DNA of 64,000 nt, from positions 18,446-82,445 of the forward strand of contig CAJKXC010000006.1 in assembly GCA_905203765.1 (NCBI GenBank). Reading direction: 5' to 3'. The translations under genes and the position numbers were made by a program. Numbering within the stretch: position 1 is the stretch's first letter; every line of letters starts with the position of its first letter. A model generated the notes under the pieces. It saw only the letters and a list, made by a program, of their open reading frames with translations. It made no database searches and was not told the DNA's origin. Source of the DNA: an uncultured Bacteroides sp. (GTDB lineage Bacteria > Bacteroidota > Bacteroidia > Bacteroidales > Bacteroidaceae). Shown here piece by piece: positions 63,440-64,000 of this stretch.

Positions 63440-63754
63440 TTATTTAAAGAAAATATTTATTAAGATGCCGTCCAACCACGGCTCTTTCATCTTCTCCCAA
63501 AAAGTATCATCTTTGAGTTTATAGACGGGCATTTTCAAATTATAATGCGTAGTATCGCAACGGATTACTAAGGATTGGTGAAGTGTGGTGTCAGAGGTAA
63601 CATTAATCTTACTTCTTGTCTCCAGAGTGTCTTTAGGTACATTTATCTCCAATGTGTCTTTAGGCACATTGAAAAAAGTTTCAGTTCTCGTCAGCGTAAG
63701 TGAAATGCAATTGCCGAGAATTATAGCTAATAATATTGCCGGTGCTTTATTCAT
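63440..63754 (-). CDS. Small exported protein of unknown function
   Basis: 104 aa with a signal-peptide-like start (APAILLAIILGNCISLTLT). A nine-residue unit, NVPKDTLEI/NVPKDTLET, is repeated in tandem in the middle; the rest (SLVIRCDTTHYNLKMPVY, EPWLDGILINIFFK) has no motif I know. A -7 box only 14 bases upstream supports expression, with a very short leader. No family is assigned. Confidence 0.6.
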   Translation of the reverse strand: MNKAPAILLAIILGNCISLTLTRTETFFNVPKDTLEINVPKDTLETRSKINVTSDTTLHQSLVIRCDTTHYNLKMPVYKLKDDTFWEKMKEPWLDGILINIFFK

Positions 63755-64000
63755 ACGCAGTTTTATTACAAAGATAAGAATAAAAACGAGACCGTCACAA
63801 ACTGAAGCAAGACACTTTGCCCGATAGAATAGTATTGTTTGTCAAAGTATGTATAGCTCTATTTATCAAAGTATTGCATTTACCGACATTTTCTATGCGA
63901 TGTAAAAGGAGTTACGCTGCGAGGTGAAGAATGTTATGCTGCCGGGGTGACTTGTCCTGATATAGGTTGACTATAACATCCAAAAAGTTATGGTAAATAG
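63755..64000. other. Right-hand edge without a supported gene
   Basis: Contains the minus-strand -7 box TATCTTTG (63769-63776) of the small exported protein. In the remaining ~220 bases to the window end I see no gene or repeat. Confidence 0.5.

Overview
The window reads as a chromosomal piece of a gut Bacteroides-type bacterium (Bacteroidota). Evidence: three SusC/SusD pairs, two hybrid two-component sensors (HTCS), an ECF sigma/FecR system, weak Shine-Dalgarno sequences, and many promoters of the Bacteroides -7 form TAnnTTTG. No rRNA, tRNA, CRISPR array, integrase or transposase was seen.

Layout. 0-11.3 kb is housekeeping: dnaE, trxA, a small acidic protein, a minus-strand set (2-TM protein, tsaE, metal ABC permease, small membrane protein), then tatA-tatC and a Dna2-like nuclease-helicase. 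11.4-11.9 kb is intergenic, with a candidate small RNA and a 22-bp-period repeat array. 11.9-38.3 kb is a xylan utilisation locus: HTCS1 (minus), then susC1-susD1-surface lipoprotein, then GH115, GH35-like, CE20-like esterase, GPH symporter, GH10-GH43 fusion, cytoplasmic GH43, oxidoreductase and GH67, and finally a convergent hexuronate-type MFS transporter. 38.4 kb carries an ECF sigma factor. 39.1-48.7 kb is a second susD2-susC2 pair divergent from HTCS2, again followed by a 22-bp array. 49.4-56.6 kb is a FecR anti-sigma factor, a transducer-type SusC3, SusD3 and a calcineurin-type phosphatase. 56.7-64 kb returns to housekeeping: HAD phosphatase, fabI, an RsmI-like methylase, a membrane protein, lipA, an S9 dipeptidyl peptidase and a small exported protein.

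How it fits together. The xylan genes cover the whole path: surface capture and import (SusC/D, lipoprotein, lipid-anchored GH10-GH43), periplasmic removal of side chains (GH115, GH67, acetylesterase, GH35-like), inner-membrane import (GPH and MFS), and cytoplasmic cleavage (GH43). The strongest new observation is a 66-bp operator with the same position relative to the -7 box (101 bp from its first base to the first base of the box) at three promoters: susC1, GH115 and susC2. It implies one shared HTCS regulon. HTCS1 and HTCS2 have almost identical AraC recognition helices.

Other notable points: an in-frame TGA splits susC2 at a conserved Trp; a frameshift cuts the C-terminal domain off the GH10-GH43 enzyme; the HTCS2/SusCD2 cassette separates the sigma factor from its probable FecR partner; 22-bp tandem degenerate arrays follow both HTCS genes; and heptamer repeats sit before two non-ATG genes and inside the helicase gene.
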